DNA of 64,000 nucleotides from Sphaerisporangium sp. TRM90804 (GTDB lineage: Bacteria > Actinomycetota > Actinomycetes > Streptosporangiales > Streptosporangiaceae). Under the pieces are notes generated by a model, which was given only the letters and a program-made list of their open reading frames with translations, ran no database searches and was not told the origin of the DNA. The stretch spans positions 1 through 64,000 of the forward strand of contig NZ_JARWAC010000016.1 in assembly GCF_029846175.1 (NCBI RefSeq). The letters run 5' to 3'. A program made the translations under genes and the position numbers. Positions within the stretch are counted from its first letter, which is position 1; each line of letters begins with the position of its first letter. Positions 53,957-62,124 of this stretch are shown piece after piece.

Positions 53957-55219
53957 ATGGGGGAGAACGTGAATATCGCGGACGCGCCGCTCGCCGACGC
54001 CGGCGAACGGCGGATCGACTGGGCGATGCGCTCCATGCCCGTCCTGCGGGCGATCGGGGCACGCTTCGGGGACACCCGCCCGCTCGCCGGGCTGCGGATA
54101 GCCGCGTGCCTCCACGTCACCGCGGAGACCGCGGTGTTCGTCGGCGCGCTCCGCGCGGGCGGGGCCGAGCTGGCCCTGGCGGCGTCCAACCCGCTGTCCA
54201 CCCAGAACGACGTGGCCGCCGCGCTGCGCGCGTACGGGGTCGAGGTGCACGCCCGGGCCGGGGTCGACCGCGACACCTACTACCGGCACATCCACCAGGC
54301 CCTCGACATCTCACCCGACATCGTGCTCGACGACGGCTGCGACCTGGTGAACATCCTGCACACCGAGCGGGTGGAGCTGCTCGACAAGGTCTCGGGCGGC
54401 TGCGAGGAGACCACCACCGGCATCATCCGGCTCAGGCAGATGGCGGCCGAGCAGGCGCTGCGCTTCCCGGTGGTGGCGGTCAACGACACCCGCACCAAGC
54501 GGATGTTCGACAACAGGTACGGCACCGGCCAGTCCACGCTCGACGGCGTCATGCGCGCCACCAACACGCTGCTGGCCGGGCGCACGGTGGTCGTGGCCGG
54601 GTTCGGCTACTGCGGGCGCGGGGTGGCCGAGCGGGCCAAGGGCCAGGGCTCCCGGGTGATCGTCACCGAGATCGACCCCGTGAAGGCGCTCGACGCCAGC
54701 CTGCAGGGCTACGAGGTGCGGCCGATGGCCGAGGCGGCGCCCGACGGCGACCTGTTCATCACCGTCACCGGCAACCGCGACGTCATCCGGGGCGAGCACC
54801 TCGCCGAGATGAAGGACGGCGCCATCCTGGCCAACGCCGGGCACTTCGACATCGAGATCGACGTGCGCGCGCTGGAGGGCATGGCCCGCACCGTCAACGT
54901 CGGTGTGCGGCCGCACACCGACGAGTACGTCCTGCCCGACGGCAGGCGCCTGCTGCTGCTGGCCGAGGGCCGCCTGGTCAACCTGACGGCCGCCGAGGGG
55001 CATCCCGCGGCCGTCATGGACATGTCGTTCTCCGCCCAGGCCCTCGCCGTGGCGTGGCTGGCCGAGGAGCGCACGCGGCTGGAGCCCGGGGTGTACGACG
55101 TGCCGGGGGAGATCGACGCGGAGGTGGCGCGGCTCAAGCTCGCCGCCGCCGGCATCGGCATCGACACGCTCACCGGGGTGCAGGCCGACTACCTGAGATC
55201 GTGGCGCTTCGGCTCCTGA
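53957..55219 (+). CDS. Second adenosylhomocysteinase-family enzyme, archaeal/Thermotoga-type (possible S-inosylhomocysteine hydrolase)
   Basis: The 420-residue paralogue has NAD-binding GFGYCGRG at 215-222, CLHVTAETAVFVG near 51, DDGCDLVN near 125 and NAGHFDIEIDV. It lacks the bacterial insertion and ends YLRSWRFGS instead of KPDHYRY. This short form without the Lys/Tyr tail is typical of archaeal and Thermotoga enzymes, some of which prefer S-inosylhomocysteine. The ATG has little leader after the hairpin; GTG at 53969 with GGGGGAG upstream is a strong alternative start. Either an alternative SAH route or a deaminated-SAH route is inferred. Confidence 0.8.
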   Translation: MGENVNIADAPLADAGERRIDWAMRSMPVLRAIGARFGDTRPLAGLRIAACLHVTAETAVFVGALRAGGAELALAASNPLSTQNDVAAALRAYGVEVHARAGVDRDTYYRHIHQALDISPDIVLDDGCDLVNILHTERVELLDKVSGGCEETTTGIIRLRQMAAEQALRFPVVAVNDTRTKRMFDNRYGTGQSTLDGVMRATNTLLAGRTVVVAGFGYCGRGVAERAKGQGSRVIVTEIDPVKALDASLQGYEVRPMAEAAPDGDLFITVTGNRDVIRGEHLAEMKDGAILANAGHFDIEIDVRALEGMARTVNVGVRPHTDEYVLPDGRRLLLLAEGRLVNLTAAEGHPAAVMDMSFSAQALAVAWLAEERTRLEPGVYDVPGEIDAEVARLKLAAAGIGIDTLTGVQADYLRSWRFGS

Positions 55220-55285
55220 GCCCCTCGCCGGGCCGGGGCGGTCGCGACTCCGCTTCAAGCGGGAACGTCGGAGGCCTCGCGGGGT

Positions 55286-55329
55286 GGGTATGGCCGCCGC
55301 GACCTCTCCCGAACGCGTCGGCCATACCC
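55286..55329. terminator. Hairpin between the SAHH paralogue and RDD genes
   Basis: GGGTATGGCC and GGCCATACCC are exact complements with a 24-base loop, in the 199-base convergent spacer. The rest of the spacer is unremarkable apart from an AT-rich patch near 55388. Confidence 0.45.
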
Positions 55330-55418
55330 GTTCCCACGTAGCGGACCAATGCCCCAGAGGTCCGCTGAACGCCACGTGCCCGGCATTATTCGATGTATGC
55401 CTACGCTTGCCCGAAAAT

Positions 55419-56549
55419 CTACGCGGGAGCGGTGAATCCGCCTGGCGTCGGCCGCGCCGTCCCGGAAGGCCCGGCCAGGGCGGGCGGCGGCAGCGGCACG
55501 GCGGGGCCGGTCGGCGGCGGCGGCAGCGGCACCGGGGGGCCGGCGGGCGGAGGCGGCTGCACGCCGACCGGGGGCCACGAGGGGGCCGGACGGCCGCCGT
55601 CGTGTCCCGAGCCGGGCCAGGGAGCCCCGGCGGGCCCGTAGGCGTGGCCCGGGAAGCCCCCGGCGGGCCCGTGGGCGTAACCCGGGAAGCCCCCGGCGGG
55701 GCCGTAGGCGTAGCCCGGGAAGCCTCCGGCGGGGCCGTAGGCGTAGCCCGGGAAGCCGCCGGCGTGGCCGGCGGGCGGCGTGCCGTAGCGGGCGGAGCTC
55801 TGCGCCATCTGGCGGGCCAGCCGCACCTCGGTGCGGCGGCGGCGCTCGGCCAGGACGGCCGCGAGGTAGGCGTACGCGGGCGCGTGCGGCGGGGGCGGCG
55901 GCGAGACGAAGGACGCGAACTGGGCGGCGATGCGCGCGCCCATCTCGTCGCGCACCATCGGGGAGAGCTGATGCCAGCGCGACAGGTACTGCCTGGCGGT
56001 GGCGGCGAGCTCCTCGGGCAGCCGCGAGAGCTCCAGCGTGCCGGCCCAGGCCGCGAGCGGCGGCGGCATCTGGGGCGGCGGGTCCTGCCGGGGCGCCCGC
56101 TCGGAGATCACGATGGTGCCGGCGAAGACGTCGCCGAGCCGCTTGCCCTGCTCGGAGATGAGCGAGCTGATCAGCGCGGGAGCGCCGAAGAGCAGCCAGA
56201 ACTCGATCAGCCCGGCCAGGCCGCGGAACAGCGCCTGCCGGAACCGCTCGGGCCCGCCGTCGTCGCCGACCACCCGCAGCCCGAGCGCCAGCTTGCCGAC
56301 GCTGCGCCCGCGGCTCAGCGTCTCGACGATCACCGGGTAGCCAAGGAGCACCAGGGCGATCATGAGGATGGACAGCGCGGCCGTCACCGCCTGCTCGGTG
56401 ACCGGCGCCAGCATGCCCAGCAGCATGGTGACGCCGATGACGGCCAGCCCCTGGAGGGCGATGTCGATCGCGAGCGCCAGGGCGCGGCTCGGAAGCTGGG
56501 CGACCCGCACCTCGACAACAACGGCCTCGCCGGTGACGACATCGGACAC
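55419..56549 (-). CDS. RDD family membrane protein with Pro/Gly/Tyr repeat tail
   Basis: The 376-residue protein has an RDD domain of about three helices (residues 15-150) starting VAQLPSRALALAIDIAL with conserved Arg and Asp, and RSVGKLALGLRVVGDDGG near 81. A helical cytoplasmic region (about 165-260) follows, then a tail with four 11-residue repeats GGFPGYAYGPA and polyproline runs. RDD proteins include ion antiporters and uncharacterised envelope proteins. The GTG start is leaderless (TAGGGT, 6 bases). It is divergent from the SpoIIM-family gene by only 37 bases, a pairing seen in other actinobacteria. Confidence 0.85.
   Translation of the reverse strand: MSDVVTGEAVVVEVRVAQLPSRALALAIDIALQGLAVIGVTMLLGMLAPVTEQAVTAALSILMIALVLLGYPVIVETLSRGRSVGKLALGLRVVGDDGGPERFRQALFRGLAGLIEFWLLFGAPALISSLISEQGKRLGDVFAGTIVISERAPRQDPPPQMPPPLAAWAGTLELSRLPEELAATARQYLSRWHQLSPMVRDEMGARIAAQFASFVSPPPPPHAPAYAYLAAVLAERRRRTEVRLARQMAQSSARYGTPPAGHAGGFPGYAYGPAGGFPGYAYGPAGGFPGYAHGPAGGFPGHAYGPAGAPWPGSGHDGGRPAPSWPPVGVQPPPPAGPPVPLPPPPTGPAVPLPPPALAGPSGTARPTPGGFTAPA
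55638..55763. repeat. 33-bp tandem repeats in the RDD gene tail
   Basis: Units start at 55638, 55671, 55704 and 55737 and encode GGFPGYAYGPA and near variants. The period is a whole number of codons. Confidence 0.85.
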
Positions 56550-56555
56550 GCCCCC

Positions 56556-56580
56556 ACCCTATCCGCCGGGCCAATAGGCT
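56556..56580. promoter_or_regulatory. Divergent leaderless promoter pair
   Basis: On the minus strand TAGGGT (56556-56561) lies 6 bases before the RDD GTG. On the plus strand TAGGCT (56575-56580) lies 6 bases before the SpoIIM GTG. The two -10 elements are 13 bases apart, so each promoter's -35 zone falls on the other promoter or gene and the two should interfere. Confidence 0.6.
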
Positions 56581-56586
56581 TCATGC

Positions 56587-57576
56587 GTGGACATCGACGC
56601 GTTCGTCACCGCGCACAAGCCGACGTGGGACCGGCTCGACACGCTGGTACGGCGCCGCGGCTCGCTCAGCGGGCCCGAGGTCGACGAGCTGGTCGAGCTG
56701 TACCAGCGCACCGCGACCCACCTGTCCATCGTCAGGTCCGGGTCCGACCGGCTCCTGGTCGGGCGGCTCTCGGCGCTGGTCGCCCGGGCGCGCTCGGCCG
56801 TGACCGGCGCGCACACCCCCGCCTGGCGGGAGTTCGCCCGGTTCTTCATGGTCTCGTTCCCCGTGGTGGCCTACCGCGCCCGGTGGTGGTGGGCCGGCAC
56901 CGCCGCCGCCTTCGTGCTGGTCTCCGTGGTCCTCGGGGCCTGGGTGGCGCGCAACCCCGACGTCCAGGCCGCCATGGCGAGCCCCGCCGAGATCAAGCAG
57001 CTCGTCGACCACGACTTCGCCGACTACTACTCCGAGCACCCCGCGGCCGCCTTCGCCGGCCAGGTGTGGATCAACAACGCCTGGGTGTCCCTGCAGGTGA
57101 TCGCGATGTCCGTCCTCCTAGGCATCCCGATCCCGTGGGTCCTGTGGCAGAACGCCGCCAATGTGGGCGTCACCGGCGGCCTCATGGCCTCCCGCGACCG
57201 CCTCGACATCTTCTTCGGCCTCCTCACCCCGCACGGCCTGCTGGAGCTCACCGCCGTCTTCCTCGCCGCCGCCGTCGGGATGCGGCTGGGCTGGACGGTC
57301 ATCGACCCCGGCCCGAGGAAGCGCGCCGAGGCGCTCGCCGAGCAGGGCCGGGCGGTCGTCGCCGTCGCCCTGGGCCTGGTGGTCGTCCTGCTGGTGTCCG
57401 GCCTGATCGAGGCGCTGGTGACGCCGTCCCCGCTGCCCACGTGGGCGCGCATCGCCATCGGCGTCGCCGCCGAGGCCGCGTTCCTGGCCTACGTCGTCTT
57501 CTTCGGCCGCCGAGCCCTGCGGGCCGGCGAGTCCGGCGACGTCGAACGCCCGCCGGACGTCGCCCCCTCCACGTAG
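56587..57576 (+). CDS. Stage II sporulation protein M (SpoIIM/DUF95) family membrane protein
   Basis: The 329-residue protein begins MDIDAFVTAHKPTWDRL with a soluble helical N-terminus (1-95), then five to six helices. It includes QVIAMSVLLGIPIPWVLWQN and the conserved HGLLELTAVFLAAA near 215 typical of SpoIIM. In Bacillus SpoIIM works with SpoIIP and SpoIID in wall remodelling; actinobacterial relatives lie with RDD, DUF58 and MoxR genes, as here. The GTG start is leaderless. Confidence 0.85.
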   Translation: MDIDAFVTAHKPTWDRLDTLVRRRGSLSGPEVDELVELYQRTATHLSIVRSGSDRLLVGRLSALVARARSAVTGAHTPAWREFARFFMVSFPVVAYRARWWWAGTAAAFVLVSVVLGAWVARNPDVQAAMASPAEIKQLVDHDFADYYSEHPAAAFAGQVWINNAWVSLQVIAMSVLLGIPIPWVLWQNAANVGVTGGLMASRDRLDIFFGLLTPHGLLELTAVFLAAAVGMRLGWTVIDPGPRKRAEALAEQGRAVVAVALGLVVVLLVSGLIEALVTPSPLPTWARIAIGVAAEAAFLAYVVFFGRRALRAGESGDVERPPDVAPST

Positions 57577-57713
57577 CGCAGGGCGCGGGCGGCGTCCGGG
57601 CCTCGCCCCTCCGCTCAGCGCAGGAAGCGGGCGGCGGCCGGGTCTCGCCCCTCCGCTTCGCGTAGGAGGCGGGCGGCGGCCGGGCCTCGCCCCTCCGCTC
57701 AGCGCAGGAAGCG
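57576..57713. repeat. 42-bp tandem repeats between SpoIIM-family and PBP genes
   Basis: Units start at 57576, 57618 and 57660, with a partial copy at 57702. Each contains the sequence that encodes, on the minus strand, the last codons and stop of the PBP gene (ARFLR). The array thus begins inside the PBP 3' end and fills the 122-base convergent spacer. Confidence 0.85.
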
Positions 57714-59282
57714 GGCGGCGATCGGCGCGGCCACGGTGCCGCCGCTGCCGCCGTTCTGGACGAAGACGGCGAAGGCCAGGGAGCCCCGGTAGCCGATGAA
57801 CCAGGCGTGGGCCGCGGCGCCGGCGACCTCCGCCGTGCCGGTCTTGCCCGCGGTGCCCGAGGGGAGGCCCGCCCGCGCGGCGGTGCCGTCGGAGACCACG
57901 GCGCCCATCATCGCGCGCAGGCCGGAGGCCACGCCCTCGTCCAGCGGCACCCTCGGCGGGGCGTCTGAGGCGTCCGTCATGACGGCCGGCTTCCAGACGC
58001 CGCTCGCGACCGCCGCGGCGACCTCCGCCATGCACAGCGGGCTGGCCTGCGCCGAGTTCTGGCCGATGGCGTCGGCGCCCAGCTCGTTCAGGTCCGAAGG
58101 CGGCCGGATGCGGCAGAAGCTCAGCCCCGGCTTCTCGCGGAACCCGAACCGCTCGGCCGCCTCGGCGCTCAGGCGGCCGTCGCGCAGCCGCTCGTAGGCC
58201 TGCCGGACGAAGGTGGTGTTGCAGGAGAGCGCGAACGCCCTGGACAGCGTCACGGTGCCGTGGTCGGCACCGCCGTCGTTGGTGAAGCTCCTGGCGCCGG
58301 GGATGGTGTAGGAGGCCGGGCAGCCGACCGGCGTCTGCGGGGTCAGGCCGCCGCGGAGCAGCGCGGCGGCCGTCACGACCTTGAACGCCGACCCGGGCGG
58401 GTACAGCCCGCGGAAGGCCTGCTTTCCGCCCAGCGTGTCGGCCACCGCGCGCACCTCGCCGCTGGCGATGTCGAGGGCGACGAGAGCGGCGGGACGCTGG
58501 ACGCCCTCAAGCGCGCGGTCGGCGGCGGCCTGCGCCCGGCGGGAGATCGTGGTCCTGGTGCCCGAGGCGGGCGGTTCCGGGGTGGACAGCAGCACACGGC
58601 CCGACGGCGACTCCTCCAGCACCAGGCGCGGGTGGGTCGTCGAGACGCTGCTGAAGTAGTCGCGCGCCTTGCTGTCCGCCGGGAACGGCTCGCCCTCGCG
58701 GGTCAGCGTGCCCGCGCGCCGCACCTGCGTCTCCTTGAGCCGCAGCCTCGCGCCGTCCTTCAGGGACGGGTGCATCGTCTCGGGCGTCCACAGCACGGCC
58801 CAGGTTCCGTCGCGCCGGGCCAGGCGCAGGGTCGAGGAGAACGGCCACCGCCCCAGCCCGGTCACCTCCCTGACGCCCTCGAACGGCACCTCGGCGGCGT
58901 CCTCACCCTCCCGGCGCGGCGGGCCGGGGGCCAGGAACAGCGAGGAGATCCGCAGGTCGGCGTCGAACCGCCGGTGCCGCTCGGTGAAGTCGGACGGGGC
59001 GTCGGCGACCAGGGCCACCATGGTGGCGAGGTCGCCCCCCTGCCAGGCGGAGAAGTAGCGGTCGGCCGTCGCCTCGGGGGTGTCCGGCGGCGGCGGCGTC
59101 GGGGACGGCGTGGGCGTCGGGGACGGCGCAGCGGCGGACGGCGTCGCCCCGGCCTCCGTGCGCGACCGGTTCGCTGGCTCGGCCGCGCCGCCCGGCGCGG
59201 GGGAGGTCATCACCGCGTAGACCCCGAAGGCGATGATCGCCACCACCGCCGCGACCATCACCAGGGGCCACCGATCTCGCAT
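57699..59282 (-). CDS. Penicillin-binding transpeptidase with MecA_N/NTF2-like domain
   Basis: The 527-residue protein has an N-terminal membrane helix (about 6-26), a Pro/Thr linker, an NTF2-like domain (about 68-185) and a transpeptidase domain. That domain carries SAFK (Ser298, Lys301), SCN (353-355) and KTG (480-482). It is a class B-type PBP that cross-links peptidoglycan in the periplasmic space. The ATG start has GGAG about 8 bases upstream; the open frame continues 11 codons further. It lies inside the MoxR/DUF58 region but is separated from it by a 440-base repeat-filled gap. Confidence 0.9.
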   Translation of the reverse strand: MRDRWPLVMVAAVVAIIAFGVYAVMTSPAPGGAAEPANRSRTEAGATPSAAAPSPTPTPSPTPPPPDTPEATADRYFSAWQGGDLATMVALVADAPSDFTERHRRFDADLRISSLFLAPGPPRREGEDAAEVPFEGVREVTGLGRWPFSSTLRLARRDGTWAVLWTPETMHPSLKDGARLRLKETQVRRAGTLTREGEPFPADSKARDYFSSVSTTHPRLVLEESPSGRVLLSTPEPPASGTRTTISRRAQAAADRALEGVQRPAALVALDIASGEVRAVADTLGGKQAFRGLYPPGSAFKVVTAAALLRGGLTPQTPVGCPASYTIPGARSFTNDGGADHGTVTLSRAFALSCNTTFVRQAYERLRDGRLSAEAAERFGFREKPGLSFCRIRPPSDLNELGADAIGQNSAQASPLCMAEVAAAVASGVWKPAVMTDASDAPPRVPLDEGVASGLRAMMGAVVSDGTAARAGLPSGTAGKTGTAEVAGAAAHAWFIGYRGSLAFAVFVQNGGSGGTVAAPIAARFLR

Positions 59283-59722
59283 GCCGTCAGCTCCAGCCGG
59301 TGCGCGGGGGGACACAGGGGCGAGACGATGCTAGGGCCCGCCCCCTCCCGCCGCCAGATCACCCCGGCGGCTCACGGCGCCCCCGGTGGGGCGCCGGGGC
59401 GAGACGACGCCGGGCCCCGTTTCCGTCCGCCCATCGGATCACCGGCGGCTCACGGCGCCCCCCGCGGGGTACCGGGGCCGGACGATGCCGGGCCCGTTTC
59501 CGTCCGCCCATCGGGTCACCGGGCGGCTTATGGCGCGGCCGGGTGGGGTATCGGGGCGAGACGATGCCGGGCCTGTTCCCGTCCGCCCATCGGGTCACCG
59601 GGCGGCTTATGGCGCGGCCGGGTGGGGTATCGGGGCGAGACGATGCCGGGCCCGTTCTGTCCGCCCGCCGGATCAGCCCGGCGGCTCACGGCGCCTCCGG
59701 CGGGGTGCCGGGGGCGCCGGGG
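59283..59722. repeat. Intergenic minisatellite, about five units of 77-80 bp
   Basis: This geneless stretch is nearly filled by a degenerate tandem repeat. The element (A/G)G(A/G)TCACC recurs at 59356, 59436, 59513 and 59592, with a variant at 59670. Between marks lie GGCGGCT(C/T)A, GGGCGAGACGATGCCGGGC and TCCGCCCATC. The units at 59513 and 59592 are almost identical. The first 50 bases hold the ribosome site of the PBP gene; its promoter must lie in or next to the array. Confidence 0.85.
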
Positions 59723-61057
59723 TCACAGGCGGCCGGCGGCCTTCAGGGCCAGGTAGGCGTCGGCCAGCGCGGGCGCCAGGTCGTCGGGGGTGGCGTCCAC
59801 GACCTCGCACCCGTGGCGGCGCAGCCGCGCGGTGAGGCGGGCGCGCTCCCCGCGCAGGTGCTCGGCCGCCGCCGCGTCGTACACCAGCTCGGCCGTGCCA
59901 CGGCCCGCCGCCATCTCGGCGACGCGCGGATCGGCGACCGAGGCGACCAGCACGAGGTGGCGGGCGGCGAGCTGCGGCAGCACCGGAAGCAGGCCCTCGT
60001 CCATGGCCGCCGCGTTCAGGTCGGTGAGCAGGACGACCAGGCACCGCCGCCTGGCCCGGGCGAGGACGGCCGCCACCATGCTCGCGGAGTCGGCCTCGAC
60101 GAGCTCGGCCTCGATCGGCGCCATCACGTTCACCAGCGCCGACAGCGAGTCGGTGCGCGAGCCGCCCGACATCCACGCCCGCACGACGCGGTCGTGCGCG
60201 AGGAAGTCGACGCGGTCGCCGGCGCGGCTGGCGAGCGCGGCCAGCAGGAGCGCGGCGTCCATCGACCAGTCGAGGCGCGGCCATCCGGCGCCGCCGGGAC
60301 CGCTCGCCCGCGACAGCGGCGAGGTGCCGACCCGGCCCGCGGCGGTGCGCCCGGTGTCGAGCACGATGAGCACGCGCCGGTCGCGCTCGGGCCGCCAGGT
60401 GCGCACGACCACGTCGGCGCGGCGCGCCGTGGCCCGCCAGTCGATCGAGCGCACGTCGTCCCCGACGACGTACTCGCGCAGGGAGTCGAACTCGGTGCCC
60501 TGCCCGCGCACCAGCGCCGGGTGCTGCCCTTCCAGCTCGCGGAGCTTGGACAGCTTGGCCGGAAGGTGCTTGCGGCTGAGGAACGGCGGCAGCACCCGCA
60601 CGCTCCACGGCACGCTGTGCGACCCCTGGCGGGCGGCGACGCCGAGCGGGCCCACCGAGCGCACGGTGACCGTGACGGCCTCGCGGTCGCCGCGCCGGGT
60701 GGGCGTGAGCGTCGTGACCAGGCGGCGGCGCTCGCCCGCCGGGACGTCGAGGCGCTGGTGCCGGGGGGCGGCGCCCGCCGACGGCGGCCAGGCGTCGCGC
60801 AGCGTGCCGCGCACGCGCCTGCGCCCGGGGTTCTCCACGACCAGCTCGACCGCGACCGGCTCGCCCAGCCGCACGAGCCGCTCACCGGCGCGACGGAAGC
60901 GCAGCGGCCGGACCCCTCCGGCGAACAGCAGGTCGACCGCGACCAGCGCGCCCACCAGCAGCAGCAGGCCCAGCACGGCGTACAGGGGTCGCGGCGCGAA
61001 CAGCACGCCGACGGCCCCCAGCGCGGCGATCAGCCCGGCGCGGCCGGTGAGTGCCAT
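59723..61057 (-). CDS. DUF58 domain protein
   Basis: The 444-residue protein has two N-terminal helices (about 5-45), then a beta-rich region. The DUF58 core GTEFDSLREYVVGDDVRSID near 200-220 and RATARRADVVVRTW follow, then a VWA-like fold with VLIVLDTGR near 240 and CLVVLLTDLN near 345. DUF58 proteins pair with MoxR ATPases, perhaps as chaperone and target system for membrane or secreted proteins. The ATG overlaps the MoxR stop (TGATG), so the two are coupled. Confidence 0.9.
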   Translation of the reverse strand: MALTGRAGLIAALGAVGVLFAPRPLYAVLGLLLLVGALVAVDLLFAGGVRPLRFRRAGERLVRLGEPVAVELVVENPGRRRVRGTLRDAWPPSAGAAPRHQRLDVPAGERRRLVTTLTPTRRGDREAVTVTVRSVGPLGVAARQGSHSVPWSVRVLPPFLSRKHLPAKLSKLRELEGQHPALVRGQGTEFDSLREYVVGDDVRSIDWRATARRADVVVRTWRPERDRRVLIVLDTGRTAAGRVGTSPLSRASGPGGAGWPRLDWSMDAALLLAALASRAGDRVDFLAHDRVVRAWMSGGSRTDSLSALVNVMAPIEAELVEADSASMVAAVLARARRRCLVVLLTDLNAAAMDEGLLPVLPQLAARHLVLVASVADPRVAEMAAGRGTAELVYDAAAAEHLRGERARLTARLRRHGCEVVDATPDDLAPALADAYLALKAAGRL

Positions 61058-62124
61058 CAGCGGGGGACCGGGACCGAGGCGAGCACGCCGTCGAGCACGC
61101 CGTCGGCGGTCGCCCCCTCCAGCTCCGCCTCGGGACGGAGCTGGACGCGGTGCCGCAGCGCCGGCTTCGCCAGCGCCTTGACGTCGTCCGGCGTGACATA
61201 GGAACGGCCCGACAGCCACGCCCAGGCGCGGGACGCCGCCAGCAGCGCGGTGGCGCCACGCGGCGAGACGCCGAGCTGCAGGGACGGGGAGAGCCGGGTG
61301 GCCCGGGCGAGGTCGACGATGTACCCGAGCACCTCGGGGGCCACGTGGAGCTTGGCGACCTCCGCCCGCCCGGCCGCGAGGTCGGCCGCCGACGCGACCT
61401 GCTTGACGTGCGACAGGTCCTTGGGGTCGAAGCCCAGCGCGTGGCGTTCGAGCACCGCGATCTCCTGGTCGCGGGGCGGCAGCGGCACCGTGAGCTTCAG
61501 CAGGAACCGGTCGAGCTGCGCCTCGGGGAGCTGGTAGGTGCCCTCGTACTCGATGGGGTTCTGGGTGGCGACCACCACGAAGGGGTCGGGCAGCTTCCTG
61601 GGCAGGCCCTCGACGCTGACCTGGCGCTCCTCCATCGCCTCCAGCAGCGCGGCCTGCGTCTTCGGCGGCGTGCGGTTGATCTCGTCGGCGAGCAGCAGGT
61701 TCGCGAAGATCGGCCCCTCGCGGAAGGCGAACTCCGCCGTCTTGGCGTCGTACACCAGCGAGCCGGTGACGTCGCCCGGCATGAGGTCGGGGGTGAACTG
61801 CACGCGCTTGAAGTCCATCGACAGGGTCGCCGACAGGGTGCGCACGAGCAGCGTCTTGGCCACGCCGGGGACGCCTTCCAGCAGCACGTGCCCCCGGCAC
61901 AGCAAGGCGATCACCAGGCCGGTCACGACGGCGTCCTGCCCGACCACGGCCTTGCCGACCTCGGCGCGCAGCGCCCCGAGAGCGTCCCTGGCCAGGGCGC
62001 CCTCGCGCGATTCTGCCGGGGCCGGGGCCGGGGCCGGGGACGCGGGTGCTGCGGGGGACGGCGCCTGCGGCCAGGAGTGACCCGGCGATCCGCTCAACGG
62101 GCCTCCGGGCGGAGGTGTGGTCAC
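61057..62124 (-). CDS. MoxR-family AAA+ ATPase
   Basis: The 355-residue protein has a Pro/Ala-rich start (1-38), then a MoxR AAA+ domain with Walker A EGVPGVAKT at 83-91, Walker B LLLADE at 143-148, sensor VVVATQNPIEYEGTY near 184 and arginine-finger region LPEAQLDRF. The C-terminal lid includes LGVSPRGATALLAASRAWA. It probably remodels or activates the DUF58/VWA partner. The GTG start overlaps the DUF4350 stop by 4 bases. Confidence 0.95.
   Translation of the reverse strand: MTTPPPGGPLSGSPGHSWPQAPSPAAPASPAPAPAPAESREGALARDALGALRAEVGKAVVGQDAVVTGLVIALLCRGHVLLEGVPGVAKTLLVRTLSATLSMDFKRVQFTPDLMPGDVTGSLVYDAKTAEFAFREGPIFANLLLADEINRTPPKTQAALLEAMEERQVSVEGLPRKLPDPFVVVATQNPIEYEGTYQLPEAQLDRFLLKLTVPLPPRDQEIAVLERHALGFDPKDLSHVKQVASAADLAAGRAEVAKLHVAPEVLGYIVDLARATRLSPSLQLGVSPRGATALLAASRAWAWLSGRSYVTPDDVKALAKPALRHRVQLRPEAELEGATADGVLDGVLASVPVPR

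Noticed and set aside
54311-55375. 354-codon minus-strand frame opposite the SAHH paralogue
   Set aside because: It is rich in His/Gly/Arg/Val, typical of the antisense of GC-rich coding sequence, with no start signal.
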